DNA of 64,000 nt. Origin: Neoarius graeffei (taxonomy: Eukaryota > Chordata > Actinopteri > Siluriformes > Ariidae). The translations under genes and the position numbers were made by a program. Location: NCBI RefSeq assembly GCF_027579695.1, contig NC_083587.1, forward strand, positions 4,875,501 through 4,939,500. Reading direction: 5' to 3'. Of the stretch, positions 31,461-42,185 are shown piece by piece (position 1 is the stretch's first letter; each line of letters opens with the position of its first letter). The notes under the pieces are model-generated. The model had not been told where the DNA came from and did no database searches. It saw only the letters and a list, made by a program, of their open reading frames with translations.

Positions 31461-32337
31461 CTCCGCAAGCCTGTGGTAACGGTGGCAAGGAAAAACTCCC
31501 TCAGACGATATGAGGAAGAAACCTTGAGAGGAACCAGATGCAAAAGGGAACCCATCCTCATTTGGGCAACAACAGACAGCATGACTATAATATTAAGTTT
31601 TAACATGAAGACAGTTTCGTTGATGATGTAACTCTTCATTGATGGAAACTTGAGTGCAAAACTGTTCATGACAAGTGCAGTCCTAAAGTTAGCAAGTCAA
31701 CTGTAGTCCTCAGCCATAAAAACATTACTGTAAGAGTCCAGAGCATCCTCCAAGTGTGACTTTCAACTGTCCTTATGGGGCCGTCCTCCACAGGAGCGAT
31801 GCGATGAGACTCCAACCAGACACAGGGCACCAGGATGGATCAGGCAGGTCCGAGGAGCAGAAGAGGTTCAGCATCTCGATCCCAGGACCGACATGTAACT
31901 CAGAGGGACAGATTTTGGGGGGAGGGAGAGAAAACACAGGTTGTTAGGTATGCCCAATGTCACCTGAATAAGTGTAGGCAACAGGTGTCAATGTCTAAAA
32001 ATAACACAAGTATTAAGTCTGTGTGGTAGGGTCGCAGAGATGAGACTGACATCAGGCAAAATACACAGCAATGGCATGTTAATATGGTTAAAAAATATCA
32101 TGACCTGCTCTGGCTGGATGCTTGATTGGGTGATGGGAGCACACTCCTCAGCAATGAGACAGTTGGAATTATAGATCAGAGTGAGTGCAGGCAGATGCAG
32201 ATGGGACCCTTAGGGCTGGCCAAGACAATTCAGTTACATTTCACCGGGTCTGGGACATGCGACAGAATGTCTGACGGCTGATTCCCTGCAGGCTACGAGA
32301 GCCAGTCGAGGTCTGCAGCCTCTCCACCAAAAGATTT

Positions 32338-33439
32338 GGGCCATTTTCAAAAAATTGTACCAATTACGGTAAAGAAATGAAAAAAAAATTGTCACTCTTT
32401 CTATAAATGTACAAAAAGATTGCCGATTGATTAAAATCAAGTCCTACTAATCAGCAAAGCTAGATTCCTATTATTATTATAAAAAATAAATTTTTCTGAA
32501 ATTGTGGCTTTCTTTACCGTTACCATACCAAAAAAGATTTTATTATATTTCATCTGGTACACAATGACTTAAAATATTTTAAATTCAATTCTATTTGCCT
32601 ATTTGGCCTGGAAATCTAGAGAAAAACAGACATTTATGCATGATTTTCTCTTCACTGTTACCAAAGTTTCTTTACCGTTACTAGGAATGGTAACGGTAAA
32701 GAAAGTATATGGTAACGGTAAAGAGGTGTCTCATTCTCTTACAACATAGCATGACAGTTATGCTTTCAAATAATTGCTCATATTTCATCACTCAAACTTA
32801 ATCAACAACTACAAATAGTTTCTATTTGATCACTGATGTCTATAAGATGATATGTGCATCACGGTAAAGAAAGTATATTTGTGTGACATGAGTAATTAAT
32901 GAAATGTTTTGCTCACCTTTCAGCCTCCACTGCCTCAAAAAAATTCAAAATGGAGTCCCAACATCCTGGCACTTCAGGATGTCGAACAGCTCCCTCTTTA
33001 GCCAGCACTAGGAACTAATTATTTTCAAAAATGTTTTTGGGTAACGGTAAAGAAACTAAAGTAACACAACAATATTTTTTGAATTTATAAAAAAAAAAAA
33101 CAAATCAGATAATGTACTCAATACTTTTGTTTAAACACCTAATTAGTTATTTTTGTGAAAAATAAAATTTACTCCTGAGTAAGTTCAAGAATGTAAGATA
33201 TATTTATGAATAATTAGTTTTTGCATTGGTAACAGTAAAGAAAAATTATAACATATCACTCTTATTTTTCTTATTAAATAAGATAAAAACTTCAGTATGA
33301 AAATTTAGAGAGGTTTTTATTGTCTATGCAGTTATGTGAATCATTTTTTGATTAAACCCGTCTGTTCTGATGAGAAACTGAAAAATAAGTGAAGATAACT
33401 TCTTTACCGTAATGGGTACATTTTTTTTGAAAATGGCCC
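32338..33439. mobile_element. TIR element built of dispersed GGTAACGGTAAAGAAA motifs
   Basis: Ends GGGCCATTTTC and GAAAATGGCCC, flanked by ATTT (32,334-32,337; 33,440-33,443). The word (GGTAAC)GGTAAAGAAA, or its complement, occurs about nine times throughout (near 32,368, 32,511, 32,672, 32,693, 32,711, 32,867, 33,042, 33,229, 33,402), in both orientations. No coding sequence. The superfamily is unknown. Confidence 0.75.
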
Positions 33440-33460
33440 ATTTCCTGTTGACTCCATGTA

Positions 33461-34696
33461 CAGGCATGTGATTTTTCCATCTTTAGTCGGAATTCCGTCT
33501 TTTTCAACTACATAAAAACAAAAAAAAATTTCCGTTTTTTAGCTTTTTTGCCGATCGTATATTCGTGTTAAAATCCCCACTCGTTCATTTTCCGATCTGT
33601 CTTTTGTATTCGAGAAGGAAACAGTTACGCCTCCGTTGATTGGTTGAATGTCTGTTCCTTCTGACCAATCAGAGCCGCTGTTGTATACGAGGTAGCTTTT
33701 AGCGCCATTTGCAATTGTTGCAATATGTCTGTGCTTGAATGGAAAGATGCCTCTCGCGTCAAAGAAATTGATAAACGTATCAAGAATAAGTTCCGATGGG
33801 ACTGGTTGGAAAGAGAAATCGTTGATACTGTTGGAAAGAAGGAAGTTACCACTCTTTTTTGCGATTTCATTCGTAAAATTGACCGCCCCGGTAAAGCATT
33901 GTGCACATGGTGTCAGGATACTATTGACTATGGAACACAAGGTTTCAAGGCATTGGAAGCTCACGCGAAGCGGCAAAAACACGTGAACAAGCTCGAAGAA
34001 AGGAAAACGAACTTTTCGATAGCAGGTGCATTTGGATGTCAACCGAAGGTGAACAAACCGTATGGACTTCATCCCTTGTTTACATCGACAGCCGCCGGTA
34101 GTATTGAGAGGAAAGACCCACCGAAACAACCCATCCCAGTTGCAGACAGGGTAGTTAATAACGAGGTGAGAGTTTACTTTATTAATTCATTTGTAAAAAG
34201 AAAATGATTGTATATTTTGGATGGAGGAAGATGCAAGCTGCCCAGAAATTTGCTAGGAAAGCGCATACAAGAGCAATCCGAGCAAAATGTCTCCATTGAA
34301 AAGAAATGTAATGAGTAGTTGTAAATAGTGAACTGTGTATATAGTTTGGACAATAACTCATCAGGTCATTGATCATTAGTCCTGTGAAATGAAGACAATT
34401 CATGAGCTGTAAATAGACTGTAGTGTATGAAATTGTGAGCAGATCCAGCAGGTCCTTTGGATAATCAGTTATGTTTACTGCAAAAAAATTTGTTAAAAAG
34501 ACTGAAGCATTTGCTTCAAATGATTCTGTTTGTGATCATTTTTCCATGGTAATTTGCTTAAAAACCAGGAGCTTCGGGGGCTTCGCCCCCCTTGTCCCCC
34601 CACCAGGGCTCCGCCCTGGACCTGGCTGGGGGCCTATGGCCCCCAGACCCCCGGCTATTTTTCAGTCTTTTTCACTTTGGTCAAGTCACATGCCTG
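33461..34696 (+). mobile_element. hAT transposon, internally deleted, with one transposase exon
   Basis: Ends CAGGCATGTGATTTTTCC and AGTCACATGCCTG; CATGTA on both sides (33,455-33,460; 34,697-34,702). The 5' transposase exon is at 33,725-34,165. A G/C-rich patch of GGGGGCTTCGCCCCC-like small hairpins is at 34,570-34,660. Confidence 0.75.
33725..34165 (+). CDS. hAT transposase first exon with zinc-finger region
   Basis: 147 codons from ATG to a donor AACGAG|GTGAGA (34,166-34,167). It contains CTWCQDTIDYGTQGFKALEA followed by HAKRQKHVNKL, a C-x2-C...H-x5-H zinc finger like those at the N-terminus of hAT transposases, preceded by a basic helix (MSVLEWKDASRVKEIDKRIK). The finger would bind the element ends. 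No later exon with the RNase H-like core is present in this 1.2-kb copy, so it is a relic of an autonomous parent, although this exon itself is open. The reverse-strand frames here are shadows. Confidence 0.6.
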
Positions 34697-35325
34697 CATG
34701 TATGGCTACGTTTACATTAGACCGTATCTGTATCGTTTTCTTCGCGGATGCACTGTCCGTTTACATTAAACCGCCTGGAAACGCCAGGAAACGGGAATCC
34801 GCCAGCGTCCACGTATTCAATCCAGATCGTGTCAGCTCCGGTGCTGTGTAAACATTCAGAATACGCGGATACGCTGTGCTGAGCTCTAGCTGGCGTCTCA
34901 TTGGACAACGTCACTGTGACATCCACCTTCCTGATTTGCTGGCGTTGGTCATGTGACGCGACTGCTGAAAAACGGCGCGGACTTCCGCCTTGTATCACCT
35001 TTCATTAAAGAGTATAAAAGCTCGGGTCCTTTTTCCCGCGAGTGCCGGCGTTAATTACTAATCCTTTTTTAACTTTTTTTCTATAAATAAATTTCCAGTA
35101 TCCTCTTCATTTTTATTATACTGTCGCTTTCATTTTTGTACTTTTCACTTTCGCTTTCCTTTTTCCGTTTTTTTTTCCCGTTTTTTTTCTCTTTCTTTTT
35201 TCGGAAGAACGCCGAGACCGGAAGCTTTCTTTTTCTCTCCTCCTGTGTAAAGTCCACAAGCGGAGGCCATCTGATCTGCTTTAATATCAACAGATCTTCA
35301 TTTAAGGTACGTGAATCTTTTCATC

Positions 35326-36240
35326 ATGGCACACCTTCAGCCTGTTCAGTGTGCTGAGTGCAGGATGTTTAGTCATTCTTCCTCCATCACTAGCGATAGC
35401 TCTATTAGCTTTACTTGTGATAAGTGCAGATTAGTTAGCTCTCTGACGGAGAAGATTTCAGTGCTAGAAGCGCGTGTCCAGGCTTTAGAGCAGGTTAGTG
35501 AGCGTGAGAACAGTGTAGTTTCTGTTAGGGAAAGTCTGGACGCCCTAGGTGGAGTTAGCAATCCCCCAACTCCGGCATTAGAGCCCTTACAGCGGGGTGA
35601 ATGGGTGACGGCTCGGCGGCATAAGCGTAGAGCCAAAGCTACCGCTGAGGCTCGCCCACGGGAGCACCACTCCTCTCCGCGTCACGTGTCGAACAGGTTT
35701 GCTCTCCTTAGTGATGCACCCACTGAGAAACCTGAAAGAGCTCTGGTTATAGGGGACTCTATCATACGGCACGTGAAATTAGCTCAGCCTTTAGGGGCAC
35801 CAGCAGCTTTAGTCAGGTGTATACTGGGAGCCAGGGCGCCGGACATAGCAGGTAATCTTAGGGTCCTAGGCAAGCACAGGTTCTCAAAGATAGTTATCCA
35901 TGCAGGAGCTAATGATATACGCCTTCGTCAGTCTGAGGTTACTAAGAGTAACTTTGTAGAGGTGTTTAAATTAGCGAAGGCGATGTCCGATGCTGTAGTA
36001 TGCTCTGGCCCCATCCCAATGTGGCGTGGCGATGTAGCTTACAGCAGGTTATGGTCGCTGAACTGCTGGCTGTCCAGGTGGTGCTCTGAAAACAGTGTGG
36101 GCTTTATAGATAATTGGGCTAATTTTGAGGGCACTGCTGGCCTGTTAGGGCGGGACGGTATCCATCCCACTCGGGAAGGTGCTGCTCTCATTTCCTGCAG
36201 CATAGGTCATAGTCTCAGAACAGGCCTAGTTAATTTCTGA
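35326..36240 (+). CDS. L2 ORF1: zinc-binding region, coiled coil and SGNH esterase
   Basis: 304 codons from the ATG at 35,326, intact. The N-terminus has two Cys pairs (CAEC and CDKC), like a small PHD-type finger, then a leucine-rich coiled coil (LTEKISVLEARVQALEQV), a basic stretch (ARRHKRRAKA), and an SGNH/GDSL hydrolase domain. Visible are block I GDS (residues 143-145), the HAGAND block (about 192-197) and the DGIHPT block with the catalytic Asp/His (about 277-282). Esterase-bearing ORF1 proteins are known from CR1 and L2 LINEs and are thought to act with RNA or membranes in the particle. It is the largest intact coding sequence of a non-LTR element in the window. Confidence 0.85.
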   Translation: MAHLQPVQCAECRMFSHSSSITSDSSISFTCDKCRLVSSLTEKISVLEARVQALEQVSERENSVVSVRESLDALGGVSNPPTPALEPLQRGEWVTARRHKRRAKATAEARPREHHSSPRHVSNRFALLSDAPTEKPERALVIGDSIIRHVKLAQPLGAPAALVRCILGARAPDIAGNLRVLGKHRFSKIVIHAGANDIRLRQSEVTKSNFVEVFKLAKAMSDAVVCSGPIPMWRGDVAYSRLWSLNCWLSRWCSENSVGFIDNWANFEGTAGLLGRDGIHPTREGAALISCSIGHSLRTGLVNF

Positions 36241-36336
36241 CAATCCAGAGCCAAGGCCAGGGAGCAGACGAACAGGCTAAACTGACTGTCTGCTAGCTGC
36301 ACAGAGTCGTCACTCAGGGCCCACTACATCGAGACT

Positions 36337-39316
36337 GTGTCTGTTCCCCGAGCTCAACAAAAAGGTAGAAATTTTCAGAGAGTTTGTTCCAGTAACCTAA
36401 TCAATATAAAATTAGATCAGACTGACTGTACAGCTGCTGCCAGCACCTTTGATCTAAAGGTGGGGCTATTAAATATTAGATCTCTTACATCTAAAGCGCT
36501 AATGGTTAATGAACTCATTACTGATCAGGAGTTTAATGTACTGTGTTTAACAGAAACATGGATTAAGCCAAATGAATATATAGCATTAAATGAAGCGAGT
36601 CCTCCTGGATACAGTTATATACACCAGCCTCGTCTAACTGGCAGAGGAGGAGGCGTCGCAGTTATTTATAACGATTATCTAGGTGTAACACACAAACCTG
36701 GTTATACATTTAATACATTTGAAGTTCTTCATACTCATATAATGTATGTAGCCTCGAAAAATAAGTCTACCCAGTTAATTCCATTGCTTATTATTTACAG
36801 GCCCCCGGGGCCATATTCTGAGTTTCTTTCTGAATTTGCAGATTTTATCTCAGATTTGGTTATTTCCTTAGACAAAGCTTTAGTTGTCGGAGATTTTAAT
36901 ATTCACTTCGATAACCCAGAAGACCCTTTAAAAACAGCGTTTGTGTCCATCTTAGATTCAGTCGGGATTAAGCAGAATGTCATAGGACCGACCCATAATG
37001 GTGGTCACACCCTTGATCTAATACTAACATTCAGATTAAACGTAGACAATATAGTCATACTTCCACAGTCTGAAGTTATCTCAGATCATTGTCTCATCTC
37101 ATTCAAAATATGTCTGAGTAATAATATATGCACCTCACCACGCTACTGTATTAAACGTACTTTCACGTCAACTACTGCACAGAGCTTTATAAATGATCTC
37201 CCAGAGCTGTCAACTTTGATTGGGTCACTGTCAGCCCCTGCAGAACTTGATCAGGCAACTGAATGCTTAGAGTCAACATTCCGCCATACTTTAGATAATG
37301 TAGCTCCTCTAAAAAGGAAAATGGTCAGAGACAAAAAATTAGCACCCTGGTATAATGATGACACTCGCACATTAAAACAGACCACTCGAAAATTGGAACG
37401 TAAATGGCGTTAAACAAAATTGGTAGTGTTCAAATTAGCTTGGAAGGAGAGCTTCCTGAAGTATAGAAAAGCTCTTAGTGCTGCGAGATCAACATATTTC
37501 TCCTCCCTAATAGAAGATAACAAAAATAATCCTAGATTCCTATTTAATACTGTAGCAAAATTAACCAGGAATAAGTCCACTATCAACACATGCACACCTG
37601 CAGTATGTAGTAGCAACGACTTCATGAATTTTTTTAATGACAAAATTGAGAATATCCGACAAAAAATTCAAACTACTAATTTAAGGTTAGACAATGAAAG
37701 TGACCTTGTAGTTAACAATATAACTGTATCAGATCATCAGTTAGAATGTTTTACTCCCCTAAAAGAAACTGAATTACTTTCATTAATCTCTACATCAAAA
37801 GCCTCAACTTGCGTACTAGATCCCTTACCGACACATCTATTCAAACAGATAATGCCTGGAGTAATTGAACTGCTTCTAAAAATAATAAATTCTTCTCTTA
37901 TGATTGGCTATGTACCCAAATCCTTTAAACTAGCAGTTATCAAACCCCTGATTAAAAAAACCTGACCTTGATCCCTGTCAGCTGTCCAATTATCGGCCAA
38001 TATCAAACCTCCCCTTTATCTCCAAGATCCTTGAAAAAGCTGTGGCACAGCAGTTATGCTCATATTTACATAGGAATAACATCCATGAAATGTATCAGTC
38101 AGGATTTAGACCTCATCATAGCACAGAGACAGCACTGGTTAAAGTAGTAAACGACCTACTGTTGGGGTCTGATCAGGGCTGTGTCTCGCTACTTGTGTTG
38201 CTTGACCTTAGTGCAGCATTTGATACCATTGATCATTCCATTCTTCTGGATAGACTAGAAAATGTTGTGGGAGTTAAGGGAACGGCCCTCTCCTGGCTCA
38301 GGTCTTATCTAACTGATCGTTATCAGTATGTTGATATAAATGGTGATATTTCTAGACGTACCGAGGTAAAGTTTGGTGTTCCACAAGGTTCTGTCTTGGG
38401 TCCACTGCTTTTTTCTCTATGTATGTTACCTCTGGGTGATATTATTCGTGAACATTGTATTAGTTTCCACTGTTATGCTGATGACACACAGTTGTATGTC
38501 TCTGCAAAACCTGATGAGGGACACCAGCTTAATAAAATTGAGGAATGTGTTAAGGACATTAGACACTGGATGCTTATAAATTTCCTTCTGGTTAACTCTG
38601 ACAAGACTGAAGTACTTGTGCTAGGACCACATACAGCTAGAAGTAAGTTTTCTGATTACACAGTAACTCTGGATGGCCTTTCTGTTTCTTCACGTGCAGC
38701 AGTAAAAGACCTCGGAGTGATTATTGACCCCAGTCTTTCATTCGAAACTCACATTGATAACATCACCCGGATAGCTTTCTTTCATCTCAGAAATATTGCA
38801 AAGATAAGAAATTTAATGTCATTGCATGATGCAGAAAAACTAGTCCATGCTTTTGTTACCTCCAGGTTGGATTATTGTAATGCCTTACTGTCTGGATGTT
38901 CCAATAAGTGCATAAACGAGCTCCAGTTAGTTCAAAATGCCGCAGCAAGAGTCCTTACTAGAACTAGAAAATATGACCACATCACGCCTGTCTTATCCAC
39001 ACTGCATTGGCTCCCAATCAAATTTCGTATTGATTATAAAATACTACTATTGACCTTTAAAGCACTAAATGGTCTCGCACCACAGTACCTGAGTGAACTT
39101 CTGCTCCTCTATGACCCGCCTCGCCTACTTAGATCAAAAGGTGCAGGCTATCTGCTGGTACCTCGTATAGTGAAGGCTACATCAGGGGGCAGAGCCTTTT
39201 CTTACAAAGCCCCACTGTTATGGAACAGCCTTCCAAGTAATGTTCGGGAGTCAGACACAGTCTCAGCATTTAAGTCTAGGCTGAAAACATATCTGTTTAG
39301 TCAAGCCTTTTGTTAA
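36337..39316 (+). pseudogene. L2 ORF2 (endonuclease and reverse transcriptase), two lesions
   Basis: 36,337-37,413 is the endonuclease: KVGLLNIRSLTSK, LCLTETWIKP, GGVAVIYNDYLG, VVGDFNIHFD and SDHCLISF are its active-site blocks. A TAA at about 37,411 (CAA in the related copy at 28.4 kb) interrupts; the same frame goes on 37,420-37,965. A one-base slip in an A run near 37,955 then shifts the frame. 38,042-39,316 is the [38 protein letters not shown] and catalytic YADD at 38,474-38,485, followed by the C-terminal region to [11 protein letters not shown]. The first codons (from GTG at 36,337) lack a clear ATG; ORF2 starts about 100 bases after ORF1 and may be translated by reinitiation. Confidence 0.9.
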
Positions 39317-40450
39317 TGGTGTTTATGAGGTAAAGGAGTAGATCTGGAGGGTCCTCAGACATAGAGTGTTTTGGTAAACTGGGATGTATGGATGCTGTCA
39401 GTCCCCACTCGCTTGCTCACTCGAGTTTGTTGACGGTGTAGTGGCTGGCTGCTTTATGTCCCAGGGCTCCCTCATGCCTGTGTTACCTTCTGGCTCTCTC
39501 CTTTTAGTTATGCGGTCATAGTTAGTTGCCGGAGTCCCTGCTTGTACTCGGTGCAATATGTATACTGTTCCTACTTATTCAGGTGACATTGGGCATACCT
39601 AACCACCTGTGTTTTCTTTCTCTCCCCCCCACCCCAAATCTGTCCCTCTGAGTTACATGGAGTCAACAGGAAATCTTTTGGTGGAGACGGTGGGGACCTC
39701 GACTGGCTATCGTAGCCTGCAGGGAATCGGCCGTCAGACATTCTGTCGCATGTCCCAGACCCGGTGAAATGTAACTGAACTGTCTTGGCCAGCCCTAAGG
39801 GTCCCATCTGCATCTCATCATTGCTGAGGAGTGTGCTCCCATCACCCAATCAAGCATCCAGCCAGAGCAGGTCATGATATATTTTTTACCATATTAACAT
39901 GCCATTGTGTGTTATGCCTGATGTAAAGACTCTCGTCTCTGCGAGCCTACCACACAGATTTAATACTTGTCATTTTTAGGGCATACCTAACAACGTGTTT
40001 TCTTTCTCTCTCTCTCTTTCCCCCCCCCCATCTGTCCCTCTGAGTTACATGTTGATCCTGGGATTGAGATGCTGGCCTCTTCTGCCCCTCGGACCTGCTT
40101 GATCCATCCTGGTGCCCTGTGTCTGGTCGGAGTTTTATCGCCCCACTCCTGTGAAGTACGGCCCCATGAGGACAGTTGAGGGTTATACCTGTTAAAACTG
40201 TTAATATTATAGTCAGGCTGTCTGTTGTTGCCCAAATGAGGATGGGTTCCCTTTTGAGTCTGGTTCCTCTCGAGGTTTCTTCCTCATGTCGTCTGAGGGA
40301 GTTTTTCCTTGCCACCGTCGCCACAGGCTTGCTCATTGGGGATAGATTAGGGATAAAATTAGCTCATGTTTTAAGTCGTTCAAATTCTGTAAAGCTGCTT
40401 TGCGACAATGTTTATTGTTAAAAGCGCTGTACAAATAAACTTGATTTGAT
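39317..40450 (+). other. L2 3' UTR
   Basis: Non-coding end of the L2 copy, with C-rich runs, GGTTTCTTCCTCATGTCGTC, CCTTGCCACCGTCGCCACAG and the terminal AAAGCTGCTTTGCGACAATG and AATAAACTTGA. The reverse-strand frames here are incidental. Confidence 0.8.
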
Positions 40451-41430
40451 AAAAGTATGAAAATGCTGCAAATACTGATGCAAATACTGCCCATTGTGTA
40501 GTTATGATTGTCTTTAGGCTTGCCATCCTTCCACTTGCAAGTGGTAAGTGATATGCGCTGGGATCACACACACAGCGGCTCAGTCCCGAAAACACTGCTA
40601 GTGTGCTTCACTCGCGCGCTCTGTGAGCTGCGCAGGGCCGGAGTGCGCACCCTCCAGAGGGCACTCGTTGTTCAGGGCGGAGTGATTTGGAGCGCAGGAT
40701 GCCTGTGGAGCCGAGCGTATCCGTGTATTGGTATTGTTGTGTGCACGTAAATCGTGTATTGGTGTTGCTGTATGCACACTAATCGTTTTAAAAACGTTAA
40801 TCTGATGATCCGCTGATACGGTCTAATGTAAACATGGGCTAACTCAGAGGGACAGATTTGGGGGGAGGAGGGAGAGAGAGGGAGAGAAAACACAGGTTGT
40901 TAGGTATGCCCAATGTCACCTGAATAAGTAGGAACAGTATACATATTGCACTGAGTACAAGCACTGAAGTAATTGAACTGCTTCTAAAAATAATAAATTC
41001 TTCTGGTTCATGGTTGGCTATGTACCCAAATCCTTTAAACTTGCAGTTATCAAACCCCTGATTAAAAAATCCTGGCACTGATCCCTGTCAGCTGTCCAAT
41101 TACTGGCCTATATCAAACCTCCCCTTTATCTCCAACAGCCTAGAAAAAGCTGTGGCACAGCAGTTATGCTCATATTTACATAGGAATAACGTCCATGAAA
41201 TGTATCTGTCGGAATTTAGACCTCATCATAGCACTGAGACAGCTCTGGTTAAAGTAGTAAATCAGGGTTTCTCAAACTTCTTTGCTCTGGGGCCCAGTAG
41301 TGTTAGGCCTTGGTGCCTACGCCTCTGTGCACCCCCCTGAAACCCCCCCCCCCCCCCCATACACACACACATCGTGTGCGCCTCCATAGATGGATGGATA
41401 GATACATATGCATGCATGCATACATAGTTA

Positions 41431-41760
41431 GTTTATTATTATTATTATTATACATTTAATATTTTTTGTTAGTAGTACTTGTTACAAGTAGCAGGCTTGT
41501 ACCAGCATAACAATATTTTGGCTAAATAAGACCTAACAGGAGTGCATTGGCAGAATTGTAGTAAACTGCCAAATGACCAGTAACTGTCCAAAGATATGCC
41601 ATAATAATAATTTATTATTATTATTATTATTATTATTAGTAGTAGGCCTATTATTATTGCTTAGGCCTGAACTATTATTAAACAAGGGAAACTAACAGAA
41701 GTGCTTTGGCTTTGAGATTATTGCCAAATTACAAATTATATGTAGGCCCAATAATTTGAC

Positions 41761-41794
<34 letters not shown>

Positions 41795-41826
41795 AACCTA
41801 TTACCATTTGCGTAAGAAGCATTAAA

Positions 41827-41895
<69 letters not shown>

Positions 41896-41911
41896 TTTTT
41901 TTTTTTTTTAC
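41431..41911. repeat. (ATT)n and (TA)n microsatellites in the hAT 3' region
   Basis: (ATT)n at about 41,432-41,451, 41,610-41,640 and 41,762-41,793; (TA)n of about 60 bases at 41,830-41,890, then a T run to about 41,909. The rest of 41,263-42,180 is non-coding. Confidence 0.85.
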
Positions 41912-42185
41912 TTTTGTGTTTGAGATTTTTTTTTAAACTACATCTTTGAACTTGAAGCACTGCCAAACAGTGCCTCAATAACATACACACACTTATAAAA
42001 AGGTCTACCAGAAACATGGGAGCTCAAACCGAGAAACCTGAAGACCCACTGTAGCCCTAATACTGACTGACTACACAGTCCCAGTATGAAGAAGGGTGAA
42101 CTGAACGTAGGCTACGTGCTGACTTTTAACCTCAAATGACAGGCCCAGTCACCCACAGAGATTTGGTAAAAGAAAAGTCAGCATT

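Larger units (their letters stand above)
35016..40450 (+). mobile_element. Near full-length L2 LINE
   Basis: 5' UTR, ORF1 with esterase, ORF2 with endonuclease and RT, then a 1.1-kb 3' UTR ending GTACAAATAAACTTGATTTG. AAGAGTAT (35,008-35,015) and AAAAGTAT (40,451-40,458) form a probable target duplication. It is the most complete copy of the L2 family that recurs at 28.3, 31.5, 41.0-62.4 and 62.4-63.0 kb. Confidence 0.85.
34703..40839. mobile_element. TA-site transposon with TTTACATTAGACCGTATC ends, containing a full L2
   Basis: Left TGGCTACGTTTACATTAGAC and right GTCTAATGTAAACATGGGC are inverted, bordered by TA (34,701-34,702; 40,840-40,841). Own sequence is 34,703-35,015 and 40,451-40,839; the middle is the L2 copy. 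Non-autonomous. The superfamily is not assigned. Confidence 0.65.
31461..40965 (-). mobile_element. L2 3' UTR fragment in inverse orientation, split by three insertions
   Basis: L2 sequence at 31,461-32,337, 33,440-33,460 and 40,842-40,965 is continuous when compared with the reverse of about 40,320-39,545. The inserts are the motif-rich element (32,338-33,439), an hAT (33,461-34,696) and a TA-site transposon (34,703-40,839). Non-coding. Confidence 0.85.

Noticed and set aside
32338-33439. CRISPR-like array of GGTAACGGTAAAGAAA repeats
   Set aside because: Repeats are in both orientations with irregular spacing, in a TIR element with a target duplication, in a eukaryotic genome.
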